Shown: positions 10,277-21,625 of the stretch, piece by piece
How positions within the stretch are numbered: position 1 is the first letter of the stretch
Layout of the letters: each line of letters starts with the position of its first letter
NCBI RefSeq assembly: GCF_018687715.1
Contig: NC_056754.1
Location: 11,493,501 to 11,557,500, forward strand
From: Carya illinoinensis
Taxonomy: Eukaryota; Streptophyta; Magnoliopsida; Fagales; Juglandaceae
Direction: 5' to 3'
Length of the DNA stretch: 64,000 bases
Notes under the pieces: model-generated
What the model saw: only the letters and a program-made list of their open reading frames with translations
What the model was told of the DNA's origin: nothing
Database searches by the model: none
Translations under genes and position numbers: made by a program

Positions 10277-11127
10277 ATTTCTATTTACAATCTTAACTAC
10301 TCACTATTTTATCTTTTTTCTTATGTTGAACAATAGCACTTTGTACGTGAATTTTAAACATGAAGCTAAATTTTTATCGTAGGTACGAGAATATTTTTGA
10401 AATTATGACAGTTTTACAAATAATAAATATTCACTTTTTTCAACGGTCTTTTATTTGTAACGTGATCGAAATGATTTACGCTCAAGGCACATCCAAATGA
10501 GACAAAAAGATAAATCTGCTTTTTTTACACATTAAGATAAAATTCATACTTTATCAATTGTAGATTCATTCTCAATAATTGAAATAGTTAATGAAATGAG
10601 AAAGTGTACTAGATTGAATATTTTCTCAATTCTATATACAAGTACTACTATTGCCCATATACCAACCTCAAAACACAAATTAAATATGTGAACAATAAAA
10701 CTATATTATAATTACAAGTACTAAAACTGCCTATACACCATCCTCAAAAGTTTAGTATATGTCGTAATAAGATTGCTCAGAAATTTTCAAAATAAATTGC
10801 CATAACAAATAACCACGATATCAAAATTGCTATAATGAAACTAGTTTTCTCCAACTTTCTCTTACGCTTCACTCAAACAATTTCTAATCGATGTTGACTG
10901 GTTTGGATATCCATGGATACTTGTATCTTTTGAAATTTGATTTTGAATTGATTAATTGTCTTTTGGCCACATGCTGATATTTCTGAATCATACAAACAGA
11001 AAAATCCGCAAGGCTGCCTAGCCTGTAAAATTGACTAGTACTGAAATCTGTAAGCACAATAATACCTACACATCTCGGCAAATAAGACTACCAACAAATG
11101 AAAAGTATCTCATAATTTTAGTAATAC
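10277..11127 (+). repeat. Direct repeat, copy 1 (3' flank of the intact UGT)
   Basis: About 850 bp of AT-rich non-coding sequence is readable in the same order at 20731-21625, for example AATCTTAACTACTCACTATTTT at the start and ACCACGAYRTCNAAATTGCTATAATGAAACT in the middle. Identity is roughly 85 % by eye, with small indels. Each copy lies left of a minus-strand UGT, so a tandem segmental duplication is the simplest reading. Two insertions of one unknown repeat family are the alternative. Confidence 0.7.
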
Positions 11128-13130
11128 ATTCTTGATTTTTTTTTACAAATGAAATTTGTTACGATTTTTTTTATAGGTTTTCAATGAGATTTGGACTATG
11201 GAGCACAACTTAGAGCACTCTCAATAGCTCATATATAATACAAAAACTATAAAATATTTGAAATAATATTCATAAAATGAGCTCCATCTGATGTAAAAAA
11301 TTTTACAAAATACAAGTTGCTACAATAACCTACTACATATAGCAGATACTTTTCATCATTCAAATAATTTTTTTATTATTTATACTTCATTTACTCCCTC
11401 ATTTCCTTATACTTTTTTTACATTTCAATGCAAATTCTTTTATTTGTTCATCATTTAAAACACATCTATTTTATTTTTTTCTAAAAAAATTTGGAAATAT
11501 TATTTATCCAATTTTTTCATATTTGATTTTATTTTTTATTTTTTATTTAACTTATATAATTTTATTTTGTGTTTATAGGACTTAATTATGTTACATTATA
11601 TATAATAATAATATATTGTAAATATTAAAAATATATATGGATAGTATAAATTTATTGGTAGAAAGAAAATGTTTAAAAAAATAAAAAATATATTATTTAA
11701 TTGATAGGAAGAAAAAATAGACAAAATTATGCATGATTTATAATAAAAGTTAAGATGTAAAATAAAAATAAAAAATAAAAAAGAGTTTTAGTAATGTATT
11801 TTAAAAGATAAGAAGAAGGAAACATTGATATTGCTCTTAGGCCGGTTTTCTGATTAGATTTCAGGCTTTAGCTCTTCATCGGTCTGACGTCTCATACCTT
11901 TAATTAGAGTTTACGTGTTAATAATCGTAATTAAGGTTTTGCCACGTATATTGTATTTTTGTAGGGCCACTCATTGCATTGCAGCACTGTGTATTCAACT
12001 TTTTAACTTTGTAGGCATAAATACGATACGTTGCATAATCACATAAATCAGATGTTCCTGTATAATTGATTTTGTTTTTTAATTTACTTTTTCTCTTGTA
12101 ATTCCCAACAACAGAAATGAACAGAACCAAAAAAAAGAGGTGCGAAAGTTTTCTTTTTTTTTCTTTCCCATTTCTAAATGAAACAAACAAGTCAAATATA
12201 TAGTTGATAACGTAAGAAAATGAAGTGATATATATATATATATATATTTATATTTTTTTTCAAGTTCCAAAATTTTGTCTGGTTTTACAAATTACTTCAA
12301 TCATGAATGAAGAAACACAGGAGCTGAAGCGGAGACCATTTCGGCCGGTAAAGAAAAAGTGCACCAGAGTAATCTATCCGATTGGAAAAAATGAAAGTGG
12401 AAGAGTTATTTCTTTTCCTTTTTAATATGGAGACATGTGCACCAAGCCAGAATAAGAAATGACGGATGATGACCAGATGGTGAGACCGAGACTGGTAGGA
12501 GGGATTAGTGAAGAAAAGTGGGGCAGACATAGGCGGGTTTGGTGTTGGTTCACTTGAATGCAATCGTTGGAGTTGGGACATTCTTTTTACAACACAGCAC
12601 AATTGACACATATTTCCAAATCAATCCCAATCACGATCGGTTCCGATACAAGTAAGCTGCGGCTTTATCCATCTAGTCGGGAGTGAATATGTAGAGCTGA
12701 TTTTCATGAGTTGGACGTGCTGATGGTACTGACCAGGGCATAAATAGGGGATTGTTTTTATAGATAAATTGGACCAACAATAGTAGGCCTATTTATTGGC
12801 TCAAAGTAGTTTAAGCGTTATATTCTCCAAGTTGCGAAGATATGGCAATTTAAGCAAACTGGGAGGTTCAAAAAGCGGAAATTGCATACAGGCACTACCC
12901 AAATTTGCTCTAAACGTATTCCTAGCTAAAGACTTGAATTCTTGGGCAACTTCGACTCTACAAAGGGTTCAAATATCAAGCTAAATTTGAAGTGCTGGCT
13001 TAGACGCCACTATATATATATATATATATATATACACACGCACACACATACTCATTTCTCTAAAAGAGTACGGAATTTCAGTTTTATTGATTTCTCAAAC
13101 ATGGAAACTTCAAAAAGAAAAGCAAATCAC
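11128..13130 (+). other. Intergenic, AT-rich; no gene seen
   Basis: I see no supported gene. The stretch holds AT-rich sequence (11200-11830) that resembles decayed small elements, a (TA)n run at 12229-12248 and a (TA)n-(CA)n run at 13011-13049. The last 100 bases form the 3' side of the UGT. Short open frames here are not conserved-looking. Confidence 0.6.
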
Positions 13131-14567
13131 TTACTTCCTCGCAGGTACTGTAACATTTGCCATCATAGCCTCAATCAACCGACCAAGTGATGCATATGAA
13201 GATCCACCTTCAATCACAGCCTCTCTGCTTTTTTCACTCATCTCTTTGACCCTCTTCCTCACCTCGCTATCACCTTCCATCAAGCATTTTACTGCCTTCT
13301 CTATCTCCTCGGCTATGACAAGCGCGCCACTACCAAGCCTGTAATTTATTTTCAACTCCACTGCTAACCCCAGATCCCTCACCATCTGGAATGCATTGGT
13401 TTGTTGTTCCGCGTAAAGTGGCCAAGTAGCAATAGGTACACCATGCCACAGGCTCTCCAAGATCGAGTTCCACCCGCAATGGGACACAAACCCTCCGATC
13501 GCTTTGTGGGCAAGAACCTCCACTTGTGGAGCCCATCCGCATATCATTCCAATGCCTCTGGTTCTTTCCAGGAATGCGGGTGGCAAGATCTCCTCGAGAT
13601 TCTCGGCATCAGTAGGTTTGGCTAACCCATCATCTCGAGATGGCAGACGTACTGACCACAGAAACCGGTGGCCACTCCTCTCGAGCCCAAGCGCAGTCTC
13701 TTTCAACTGGGGTTCTACAAAACTCCCTCGACTTCCAAAGCATAAGAAAACCACTGATGATGGAGGTTGATCATCAAGCCACTTCATTATCTCTTGCTTG
13801 GCCTGATTATCCCCTGAATGCGTCTTACCCTTGAGGTCAATCATCGGTCCCACTGTGTAAATCGGAGGTATTCCATCGTTAAAAAAAGAGCTTACCGCAT
13901 GAGATTCCAGCTCAGAAAACGTGTTGATAATAATACCATCCGCCTCTTGGTACTTTCTACCATGGTTTACAAAGGAGATGTACCCACCTTCCTTGTTTAG
14001 CGCCAATGAAGGCAAAGCACCAGGAGGAAGTGGGTTGACATAACTCGGAATGGCTGACTCGGGATCTGTTTCCCTAAACTCAATGCCGACCTGGTGATGC
14101 CGGGTTGGAAGGTAGAGCATGAAGCCAAAGAAGGCAGCATTACCAGTGAAGAAGACATAAGACGGGACACCAAGCTCGTGAGCCACATCAATCATGGAGG
14201 AGCAGAACAAATCGACCACCAAGCCGGCAAGTGGAAGCGAAGTGGATAACGCATGGTTGATGATAGCTTCTTTGACATGACTTCTGTAGCTCTCTACGTA
14301 CTCGGTGATGAATTTCTCAACAGACTTAAAGAAAAGCTCTTTTGGGGGAGGATCTACTTGAGGAAGATGAACAAATCTAACACGGGTGTCGGAGGCAGCG
14401 ATCGACTGTACGAGGCTATGGTTGGTGGGTGCAAATGCTGCTTTCATGATGAGAACCGTGATGGAGAAACGGTCATCTCTATCAAGCAGATGCTTTGCAA
14501 ACGCAAGGGTGGATGCGAGGTGACCCATTCCCGGGGTAGGAATGAACACAAGCTGTGCTCTCTTCAT
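13131..14567 (-). CDS. UDP-glycosyltransferase, UGT71-like (478 aa, intact)
   Basis: This is a family-1 plant glycosyltransferase. The family transfers sugar, usually glucose from UDP-glucose, to hydroxyl groups of small molecules such as flavonoids, hormones and phenolics in the cytosol. The N-terminal block MKRAQLVFIPTPGMGHLAST contains the catalytic His16. Asp119 in GLVVDLFCSSMIDVA fits the activating acid. The 44-residue PSPG sugar-donor box runs from Trp345 (WAPQVEVLAHKA) through HCGWNS to Gln388. Length is standard and the gene is a single exon, as expected. The MKRAQLVFIP start and RDDRFSITVLIM block resemble the UGT71 group; the acceptor cannot be told from sequence. No signal peptide or membrane segment is visible. 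Its paralogue at 26231-27667 is broken. Confidence 0.93.
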   Translation of the reverse strand: MKRAQLVFIPTPGMGHLASTLAFAKHLLDRDDRFSITVLIMKAAFAPTNHSLVQSIAASDTRVRFVHLPQVDPPPKELFFKSVEKFITEYVESYRSHVKEAIINHALSTSLPLAGLVVDLFCSSMIDVAHELGVPSYVFFTGNAAFFGFMLYLPTRHHQVGIEFRETDPESAIPSYVNPLPPGALPSLALNKEGGYISFVNHGRKYQEADGIIINTFSELESHAVSSFFNDGIPPIYTVGPMIDLKGKTHSGDNQAKQEIMKWLDDQPPSSVVFLCFGSRGSFVEPQLKETALGLERSGHRFLWSVRLPSRDDGLAKPTDAENLEEILPPAFLERTRGIGMICGWAPQVEVLAHKAIGGFVSHCGWNSILESLWHGVPIATWPLYAEQQTNAFQMVRDLGLAVELKINYRLGSGALVIAEEIEKAVKCLMEGDSEVRKRVKEMSEKSREAVIEGGSSYASLGRLIEAMMANVTVPARK

Positions 14568-14607
14568 CTTGTACTAAAGGTAAGTGGTTATGACAAGACG
14601 CCGGCTT

Positions 14608-14615
14608 CTATAAAT
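14608..14615 (-). promoter_or_regulatory. Probable TATA box of the intact UGT
   Basis: The minus strand reads ATTTATAGAAG about 45 bp before the ATG at 14567. The dead paralogue has TATATAGAAG at a matching distance, so the core promoter is shared between the copies. Confidence 0.5.
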
Positions 14616-14849
14616 GGCTTGTGCTACTCTCACAGAGGGACCACCGAGGTCACCGAATAGATACCAAAAAAATTTATTTTTTAAAAAGAAAAATAAAATT
14701 TACAAATTTATTAAAAAAAGAAAAATAAAAAGAAAAAGAAAGAAAGGAAGAAAATACTCAATCGGTATCTAAGATTACGGGAGAAGCATTTCCCTCTGTA
14801 TATTCATACCTTGCCTATATCTTCTATAGGTTGCTCCCGTTTTTAAGCT

Positions 14850-15075
14850 TTATGGCTCCGTTTGACTGTATAGTTAAGATGAAATGCGATAAGGTATTTT
14901 AAACAGTAATAAAAATAATATTATTATGATTTAATTTTTTTAATATTAATTTTATATAAAAATTAAAAAAATTAAGTTATTTATTATATTTTATATAAAA
15001 ATTTAAAAAAATTATGAGAATTAAATAAAATAAGATAAAATTATTTGATTTTTTATAATCAATCCGAGCCTTAAC
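14850..15075 (+). mobile_element. Small AT-rich MITE-like element upstream of the UGT
   Basis: The segment opens GGCTCCGTTTGACTGTATAG and closes with the near inverse ending TCAATCCGAGCC. AT-rich filler between them includes a duplicated TTTTATATAAAAATT block. The imperfect inverted ends and size suggest a MITE. I could not identify a clean TSD. Confidence 0.45.
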
Positions 15076-15652
15076 TTATTTTATGCGTTTTTTGTGAATC
15101 CGTTCGTTGTTATCATCTCGTCAAACGAACATGTCAGATTCATATCTAGATTTCGCTAAAATATAAATATGAGGTAACAAAACTGAGCCAGTTTTCAATA
15201 TCTATCGTTTTTAAATCTGCCAGTTGGATAGTAAAAATAATTTTATTATTTATTTATTTATTATTTTTATTATTATTTAATATTTTATTATTATTTTTTA
15301 TTTATTTTTTTACTATTATTCACTATACGTCAATGCTTTTGAACATTCAAAACCAATTTTAATTTTGTGTCATTTGCTTCTTGTCCAGCTTCACCTTCTG
15401 GCAGCTGACAGTCTACGTTGGAAATTTGTGGCAAATAGAATTTACGATTCTTGCTTTAAATATTTTTTTTTTAAAAGATTTTTAATTACTTGACTTGAAC
15501 TAACAAAACGAATCGGTAACTTTCACTACATCCACCGTTAGTGAGCATTCACATCACATTTCTTATAAATTTTCTTAAGTTTTAGCTAAAATTCACCATT
15601 TCTAAAATTTTATCATAAATTTATTAATGTTTCAAAACTCTTATACATCTCA
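15076..15652 (+). other. Intergenic; no gene seen
   Basis: No supported ORF. The stretch is AT-rich with a T/A-rich low-complexity run at 15230-15320. Confidence 0.5.
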
Positions 15653-15660
15653 TTTCTTAT
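15653..15660 (+). repeat. Candidate TSD of LINE-B (TTTCTTAT), left
   Basis: TTTCTTAT occurs here, just before LINE-type coding sequence begins, and again at 20704-20711 after its 3' end. The motif is T-rich, so the match could be chance. Confidence 0.4.
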
Positions 15661-15771
15661 TAAAAAATTATGAATTAGCCTCGTGCCAACAAATTAAGAA
15701 AAAGAAGATTGCTATAGTTTTTAGTAAAAATGTTACAAAGACAGTCAAAAGTGATATTATGGCTCTGTGGG
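15661..15771 (+). pseudogene. LINE-B ORF2 fragment, late RT domain (left of hAT)
   Basis: About 35 codons corresponding to the L1 block YE.ASGQ.(L/I)N..K..I.FSKN, here YELASCQQIKKKKIAIVFSKN. It runs directly into the hAT target duplication. Confidence 0.7.
15764..15771 (+). repeat. Left TSD of hAT-1 (TCTGTGGG)
   Basis: The 8 bp before the TAGGGG terminus match TTTGTGGG at 18761-18768 with one mismatch. Eight bases is the hAT superfamily duplication length. Confidence 0.8.
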
Positions 15772-15794
15772 TAGGGGAAATGGACCAGATTTTT

Positions 15795-15925
15795 TCCCGG
15801 TCTGAATCCGAAACTCGGAATCCAGGCGGATAACCACCTGGATTAAACCCGGGCGGTTGAGAAAAACCGGATCCAGTTTTATAATCCGGTAATCCGTATC
15901 CGGATATTACATCCGGATTGTTTCT
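15795..15925 (+). repeat. hAT-1 left sub-terminal CCGGAT array
   Basis: Multiple copies of CCGGAT, AATCCGG and CCCGG motifs lie within 130 bp of the left terminus. The right end at 18575-18750 has the matching set. These are candidate transposase-binding repeats. Confidence 0.7.
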
Positions 15926-16122
15926 TTACTCTTGCTGAAACGACGCCACTTATTTCCATCTCACATTTGATTTCCTCTCAACCCAAACAGATCCTCTCTT
16001 CGGTCAGTCTTCTTTGTCTCAATCTCTCGTCTCTCAAGTTCTCATCCAAAACCCTAGCCCGCTAGCCATGCCCAGTTGTGCCGATTGCAAATCTCTGTCT
16101 TTATCTTGAAACCGACAGTATG

Positions 16123-16123
16123 C

Positions 16124-16208
<85 letters not shown>
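16123..16208 (+). repeat. (CT)n microsatellite in hAT-1
   Basis: An uninterrupted (CT)n tract of about 85 bp, downstream of the leader-like segment. Open frames across it (Leu-Ser or Arg-Glu repeats) are artefacts. Confidence 0.95.
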
Positions 16209-16211
<3 letters not shown>

Positions 16212-18458
16212 TTGGTTGGATTTTTCTGAGTTGTTTGATTTTCGCTTGGTCTGTTTGGGTTGTGTTTGATTTTCGCTTGGTCTTTTTGTCTTTCTCTCGG
16301 TTTGGTTGGATTTTTGTGGGTTTATGTTTGCTTTTCATGCCATGAAATATGAAATTGAGAGTTCCCCAAAAATTACAAGCATCACCTGTTAGTAACCTCC
16401 TGACCCGGGGAAAATTTTGTGAAATTATGAGGGAAAAGAAAGAAAGATAACCTTTTGATGAACACATTGGTCTGCAAACTCCTACTGACATTTTGATTGT
16501 GTGCCATCTTTCATTAAAAATTAAAAAATTAACAGATAAAATGAAAAAAGGTGGGGTAAATCCTGGGGGTATGAACAAATGGAAAATGGGTTCACCTATG
16601 ATGCCTATGCCCACAGGAGATCAGCTTACATGATCCAGTACACATTCACCACAACCATGTGGGGCATGCTAATGTACATACTAATGCTAACATAGCAGCA
16701 TTTCTACTTGTTTCTTGGATCGTATGATATATATTGTTTGGAGTGAATGTCACGGAGACTTTGGAGTTAATGTTATGGTTTGTTGAAGTGCCAGAGTAGA
16801 TTTTATTTGTTTTGGGTTTGGCTTTGAATAGTTTATGTGTTTTATTTATTATAATTACTTATAATAAATAAAAATAGAGACAGATTACGAGCAGTTGATT
16901 TCATTATCTCCATTGCTATTTAATTTCATTATCTCCAGTGGTTAGGACACTGTCCTGAATTAGCTTCCCAATTCACATTTACCGTCAAGAGGCCTAAACT
17001 AATTAATCCCTAATCATGTTGTGGCCCAGTTTATTTTATTGGGTACTAAGAGCTATGCAGCATACTGTTGTGGTTGACCGAGTCACATGCATGCTGTGAA
17101 CCATATTGAAAAAAAATGTAGAGTAACGCTTGAACCATTAAAACTTCAGGCAATTCGTTCAAGAAGTTTTCTGTTACACCTTGAATCAGTTCATATAATT
17201 AAAAATGTAACATCTTGAACATATTGTTATTTTCTACCTTGTTTGTCTGTTAATTATTCCTGCTTCAGTCATCTACTTCAATCATCACATTCATGGGCTG
17301 TGAGTTCATAGTATACACGGTATACCCTATTGGCATGTCAAACAGTGCAGCAAGATATTGGCCTGCAATTGATGGTGATGAATCATGATGATGTAATGTG
17401 TAAGCCTTCGCTAATAATGTTTATTGGCTTTATGCATAGCTTATATGAATTCTCCATTAGTTACGCCTATTGATATTAATACTTACTGTTGTCCAGGACT
17501 CACAGACCTTATTATACTTTAATTTAGAAATTGAATTGTCAGCCATAGCAATAGAGAGAAGATTACGAGTATTGGCTTGGGTGAAGAAAGAGGAAAATGA
17601 TTAAAAGATCTTTTATATATTACTATTGAAGACTTCTGAGATGATGGCGTTTTGGTCAATTTGTTATGAGCTAGTCAATTTGTTATGAGATCATGAACTT
17701 AAGGAGTATGATTCTCTACATTGGGGTTCATCTTTAATTAATTGTTGTTTGCATCATACATTTTATTACCCAGAATAACTGTCTACTAATTAATTACTAT
17801 TGAAGACTTCTTGCAAGATGTTTATTGGTACATGCAAGAGGCTGAGAATCATGGTTCTCTTGCTGAGGTAGAAACAATTTTTACGAATAATCAATAAGAG
17901 GTACTCTAAAATAACTTGACTTGCCATGAATAACTGTTGTACCTTTGTAGCTAACATGATTTGGCAATGTGGAAATGTGTTTCATTGTACGATGAAATGA
18001 ATGTTCTTTTTTTTTGGTAATGAGGAAATGTGTGTTTTAATTTTCATAGTATCTGACATAATAATATTTGGCAATGTAGTATCTTTTAATGTATTCTGTT
18101 ATGCATGGTTGGGTGACCCTTTGCACTCTTTTTTGAAATATCCATATGTCTATATGATTTACTTCTTAATTTGTTGATTACAGGCCATCTATTTACCATA
18201 TCAAGGTGAAAGAAATCAAATTTTCCCCCAAATTCAAGATTCAAGATATGAAGAGTTATGATATTGTATTAGTTTAATTAGTTGTAATGTATTATTATTT
18301 ATTTTATTTTTTGTAAATTTATGTTTTGCATTGTGATATAACAACAATATTATTTAGTTTGTATTTTTATTTATTTTGTTCTTCAATTTTTTTTTAGAAA
18401 ATTCTTTTAAAGTGTTTTAATTATTTTTTTAAAAAAATCCGGGCAATTTAAATATGAG

Positions 18459-18470
<12 letters not shown>
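16209..18470 (+). other. hAT-1 interior without a recognisable gene
   Basis: I find no transposase motif or other family in either strand. A fragment near 16934-16990 resembles the first half of a tRNA but lacks the rest. A long T-run lies at 18465-18500. Confidence 0.6.
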
Positions 18471-18507
<37 letters not shown>

Positions 18508-18574
18508 TGCTATAATTTCTTTTTAAAGTTATAAAGATATTTTTAGAATTTTGTTTTTTAATACAAAACACAGA

Positions 18575-18750
18575 TTGAATCTGGTCAATCTGGGTATAAC
18601 CCGGTTATCCGGAATTTAAGTCCAAAAAAAAAAAAATCCGATTATTCGGTTACAATCTGGATATCCGGATTGAATCTGGTTATCCGCCTGGATTTTGAAA
18701 TCCGGATTTGGATCTGATTATAGCTGGATATCTAGATCCGGATCCAGATG
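18575..18750 (+). repeat. hAT-1 right sub-terminal CCGGAT array
   Basis: Dense ATCCGGAT/CTGGAT-type motifs adjoin the right terminus, mirroring the left array. A (A)12 run interrupts it at 18624-18635. Confidence 0.7.
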
Positions 18751-18760
18751 CACACCCCTA

Positions 18761-18768
18761 TTTGTGGG
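18761..18768 (+). repeat. Right TSD of hAT-1 (TTTGTGGG)
   Basis: One mismatch from TCTGTGGG at 15764-15771. Confidence 0.8.
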
Positions 18769-20640
18769 GGTTGTAGTACCATTCAGCATAATGAAAATTA
18801 TCTTAGGTTACCACATGTTGTTGGTAGATAAAAAATACAAACTTTTGTAGAAATTAAATAGAAAGTTTAGAGAAAGTGTGCTGAAATGAGAAGCTCTTGT
18901 CTCAAGGAGGTAGAGAATTAAAGTTCTTATTAAGATAGTGGCTTTAACTATTTCAATTTATGTAATGAGCTACTTTAAGTTACCTATAAGCCTATATACT
19001 GAGTTGGAAAATATGATAGCTCGCTTTTGGTAAGGTCAAAAAGAAAATAAGAGAAAAATTTATTGGATTAGTTGGGAGCACGTGTGAATCAAAGTTTAGA
19101 GATGGTTTGGGTTTCCGATATTTGAGAACTTTTAACACTACTAATCTTTTGGCAAAATAAGGTTGGAGAATTTCACAACAAGAAGATACTCTATTGCATC
19201 AAATCTACAAAGCAAGGTACTTTCCAAATGTCAATTTTTTTGAATCAAGAATAGGCACTAATCCATCATATGCATTGAGAGAAATTTGGGAAGCAAAACA
19301 TTGATTATTTCAAGGCTATCAGTGGCAAATTGGCAATGGATCCTCAGTAAAAATATGAAAAGATGTATGGATTCCTGGGCACTAGGCTCTATATAAGGAA
19401 ATGAGAATGACTATAGAGAACAATAGTAAAGAAAGAGTGGCATCCCTTATTGATAGAAATTCAAGGTGGTGGAATGTAGAGAAAGTTAGAGCTCTATTCA
19501 ATGCAATGGTAGCTACTAATATTCCGAAAATAGTTATTTGTCCTAGAGAGCATGAGATACATCGATATGGAAAGATGAAAATAATGGCACCTTTAGTGTT
19601 AAAAGTGCTTATAGATTCTTCAGAACAATTTCCACACGAGATAAAGGTGAGAGCTCAAATGCTTATGATCATAATCAGCTATGGAAAAAGATTTAGAGGG
19701 TGAAAATTTCTAACGAAATCAAAATATTTGCATGGAGAGTTTGTATGGAATGGCTTCCAACAAAAGCAAATCTGAGGCAAAAGAGAGTGGAGGTTGAACC
19801 TACATGCATGGTTTGCCAACATAGTTTAGAAGATCTAAAACATGCTTTAATTTATTGTCCTGCTATTAGAGAAGTTTGGCATAATCATATTTCTGCTATG
19901 AAGGATCAAGAAGATGATATGTCTATCAAGAATATAGCTCTACTCTTACTGAATAAAGGAGATATAAATGATTTCTTTACTTTCTTCTTAATAGGTTAGG
20001 CTTTGTGGTACATGAGAAATAAGATAGTAGTTAAGCATCTCTATTTGGAACCCACACAAGTTATAGATCATGCTCTTTCTTTGCAAGAAGTTCATAGAGA
20101 TTCGACATTATTCACAACTTCAAAATTAGAGAAAATATGCTATTAGAGACCCCCACCTGTTGATTATTTTAAACTCAATGTGGATGGTGCAATATATATA
20201 TATATATATATATATTATCTCCATAAGGCTGGATTGAGAGTTATTCTAAAAGATGATAGTGGTAAAGTATGATGGCTGCCAGTAAAGTAGAGAATGAAGT
20301 ATTCGATCCTGACACTATTGAGCTACTTGTAATGTTCAGAAGTTTACAACTTTGTGCCCATTTAGGATTTTCAAAATTAACTTGAAAGTGATAACATGTT
20401 TATGGTAAGGGCTCTACAAGAGATGGGTGTTTCTTTTTCAAATCTTGGGAATCTATTTACAGAAATGAAGAGTATGTTATATTTCTTTACTGAGTTTAAG
20501 GTTAACATGTATAAAGAATGAGACATAAGGCTACTGATCAACTTGATATTCTTGGAAGGTTGAAGATATTGAGATGTTGTGGGAAGATGTTCCAATGTTT
20601 GTTGCACAGATTGTTTGGCATGACAAAACTTATATATAAT
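18769..20640 (+). pseudogene. LINE-B ORF2 remainder (RT connection, zinc finger, RNase H)
   Basis: In shifting plus-strand frames the segment reads like the tail of L1 ORF2. A block like FWWGQ..NKRKIYWISWE comes near 19030, then GLGFR and LLAKQGWR near 19110-19170. AWRVCMEWLPTKANLRQKRV followed by CMVCQHSLEDLKHALIYC at 19729-19870 is the CxxC...H...C zf-RVT region. VDYFKLNVDGA near 20160-20190 is the RNase H opening, broken by a (TA)n run at 20191-20215. Many stops and frameshifts show it is long dead. Confidence 0.75.
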
Positions 20641-20703
20641 CTATTATGATGCTAAACATTATTTTTGTTATAAAAGAATAATGATAATAATCTTTCTCTA
20701 TTC

Positions 20704-20711
20704 TTTCTTAT
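20704..20711 (+). repeat. Candidate TSD of LINE-B (TTTCTTAT), right
   Basis: Same octamer as 15653-15660, following the A-rich LINE end. Confidence 0.4.
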
Positions 20712-20730
20712 AATTGTTTTCTCTCACTTC

Positions 20731-21625
20731 CATTTATAATCTTAACTACTCACTATTTTCTCATTTCCCTTATGTTGAGCAATATCACCTTGTACATAAA
20801 TTTTAAACATAAAGCTGATTTTTTTTTTTTTTTTTTTATCATGGATACAAGAGTAGTTTTGAAATTATTACGGTTTTATAAATAATAAATATTCACATTT
20901 TCCAATGGTATTTTATTTGTAACAGATAAATAAAAATTAAGATTATGATTTTCGCCCAGATCTAATGGTGATCAAATTTATTTAAGCTTTAGGCACACCC
21001 GAATGAGACAAACAGATAAATCTTTTTTCTTTTCACACGTTAAGATAAATTACACATTTCATAAACTGCGTATTCATTCTCAATAACTGAAAATAGTTAA
21101 TGAAAATAGAATGTGTACTAGATTGAATGTTTTCTCAATTCTACCTACATTACTACTATTGCTCATACACCAACCCCTAACACAAATTACATGTGTGAAC
21201 AATAAAACTATATTATAATTTCAAGTGCTGAAACTGCCCATACACAGGCCTCAAAAGTTTACTACATGTCGCAATAAGATTGCTCAAAAATTTCCAAAAT
21301 AAATTGCTAAAACAAATAACCACGACGTCTAAATTGCTATAATGAAACTAATTTTCTCCAGTTTTCTCTTACGTTTCTCTAAAACAATTTCTACTCGATG
21401 TCGATTGGTTTTGGATATCCATTCATGCTTATATCTTTTATAGTTCAATTTTTAATCGGTTAATTGTCTTTTGACCATATGTTAGTATTTCTAGATCATA
21501 TCAACAAAAAAACCTGCAAGATTGCCCAACCTGGAAAATTGACCAGTATTAAAATCTATAAGCACAACAATACCAACACATATTAGCAAATAAGACCACC
21601 AACAAATGAAAAATTCCTCATAGTT
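20731..21625 (+). repeat. Direct repeat, copy 2 (3' flank of the dead UGT)
   Basis: Homologous to 10277-11127 over its full length and in the same orientation, with an added T-run at 20820-20838. It ends near CAACAAATGAAAAATTCCTCATAGTTTTGG, after which the copies diverge. See copy 1 for interpretation. Confidence 0.7.

Larger units (their letters stand above)
15772..18760 (+). mobile_element. hAT-1, non-autonomous hAT transposon (2989 bp)
   Basis: The ends are TAGGGGAAATGG on the left and, inverted, TAGGGGTGTGCATC on the right, with 8-bp flanking duplications. Sub-terminal regions (15795-15925 and 18575-18750) are packed with CCGGAT/ATCCGG-type repeats in opposite overall arrangement. No transposase is recognisable inside. 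The left interior (15930-16110) looks like a 5' leader, with AAACGACGCC, a C/T-rich stretch and AAAACCCTAGCC, then a long (CT)n run. The element interrupts LINE-B. Confidence 0.85.
15661..20703 (+). mobile_element. LINE-B, 5'-truncated L1-type LINE split by a hAT element
   Basis: Plus-strand sequence on both sides of the hAT element at 15772-18760 encodes contiguous parts of an L1 ORF2. The left part (15661-15771) gives ASCQQIKKKKIAIVFSKN. The right part (18769-20640) covers the post-RT connection, the zinc-finger-like region and the RNase H start. The 5' end is truncated inside the RT domain and the 3' end is A-rich (RAATAATGATAATAAT). Frames are heavily damaged, so the element is old. Confidence 0.75.

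Noticed and set aside
12225..12611. Short ORFs near 12.2-12.6 kb and 12796-13190
   Set aside because: No family features, both strands open, one crosses (TA)n; I could not support a gene.
13330..14660. Plus-strand and other-frame ORFs across the UGT
   Set aside because: Shadows of the 478-codon minus-strand UGT frame.
16078..16614. Leu-Ser or Arg-Glu repeat ORFs
   Set aside because: Produced by the (CT)n microsatellite at 16123-16208.
16934..16995. tRNA-Glu-like half (CCAGTGGTTAGGACACTGTCC)
   Set aside because: No matching T-arm with a GTTCRANNC box and no acceptor pairing in the expected place.
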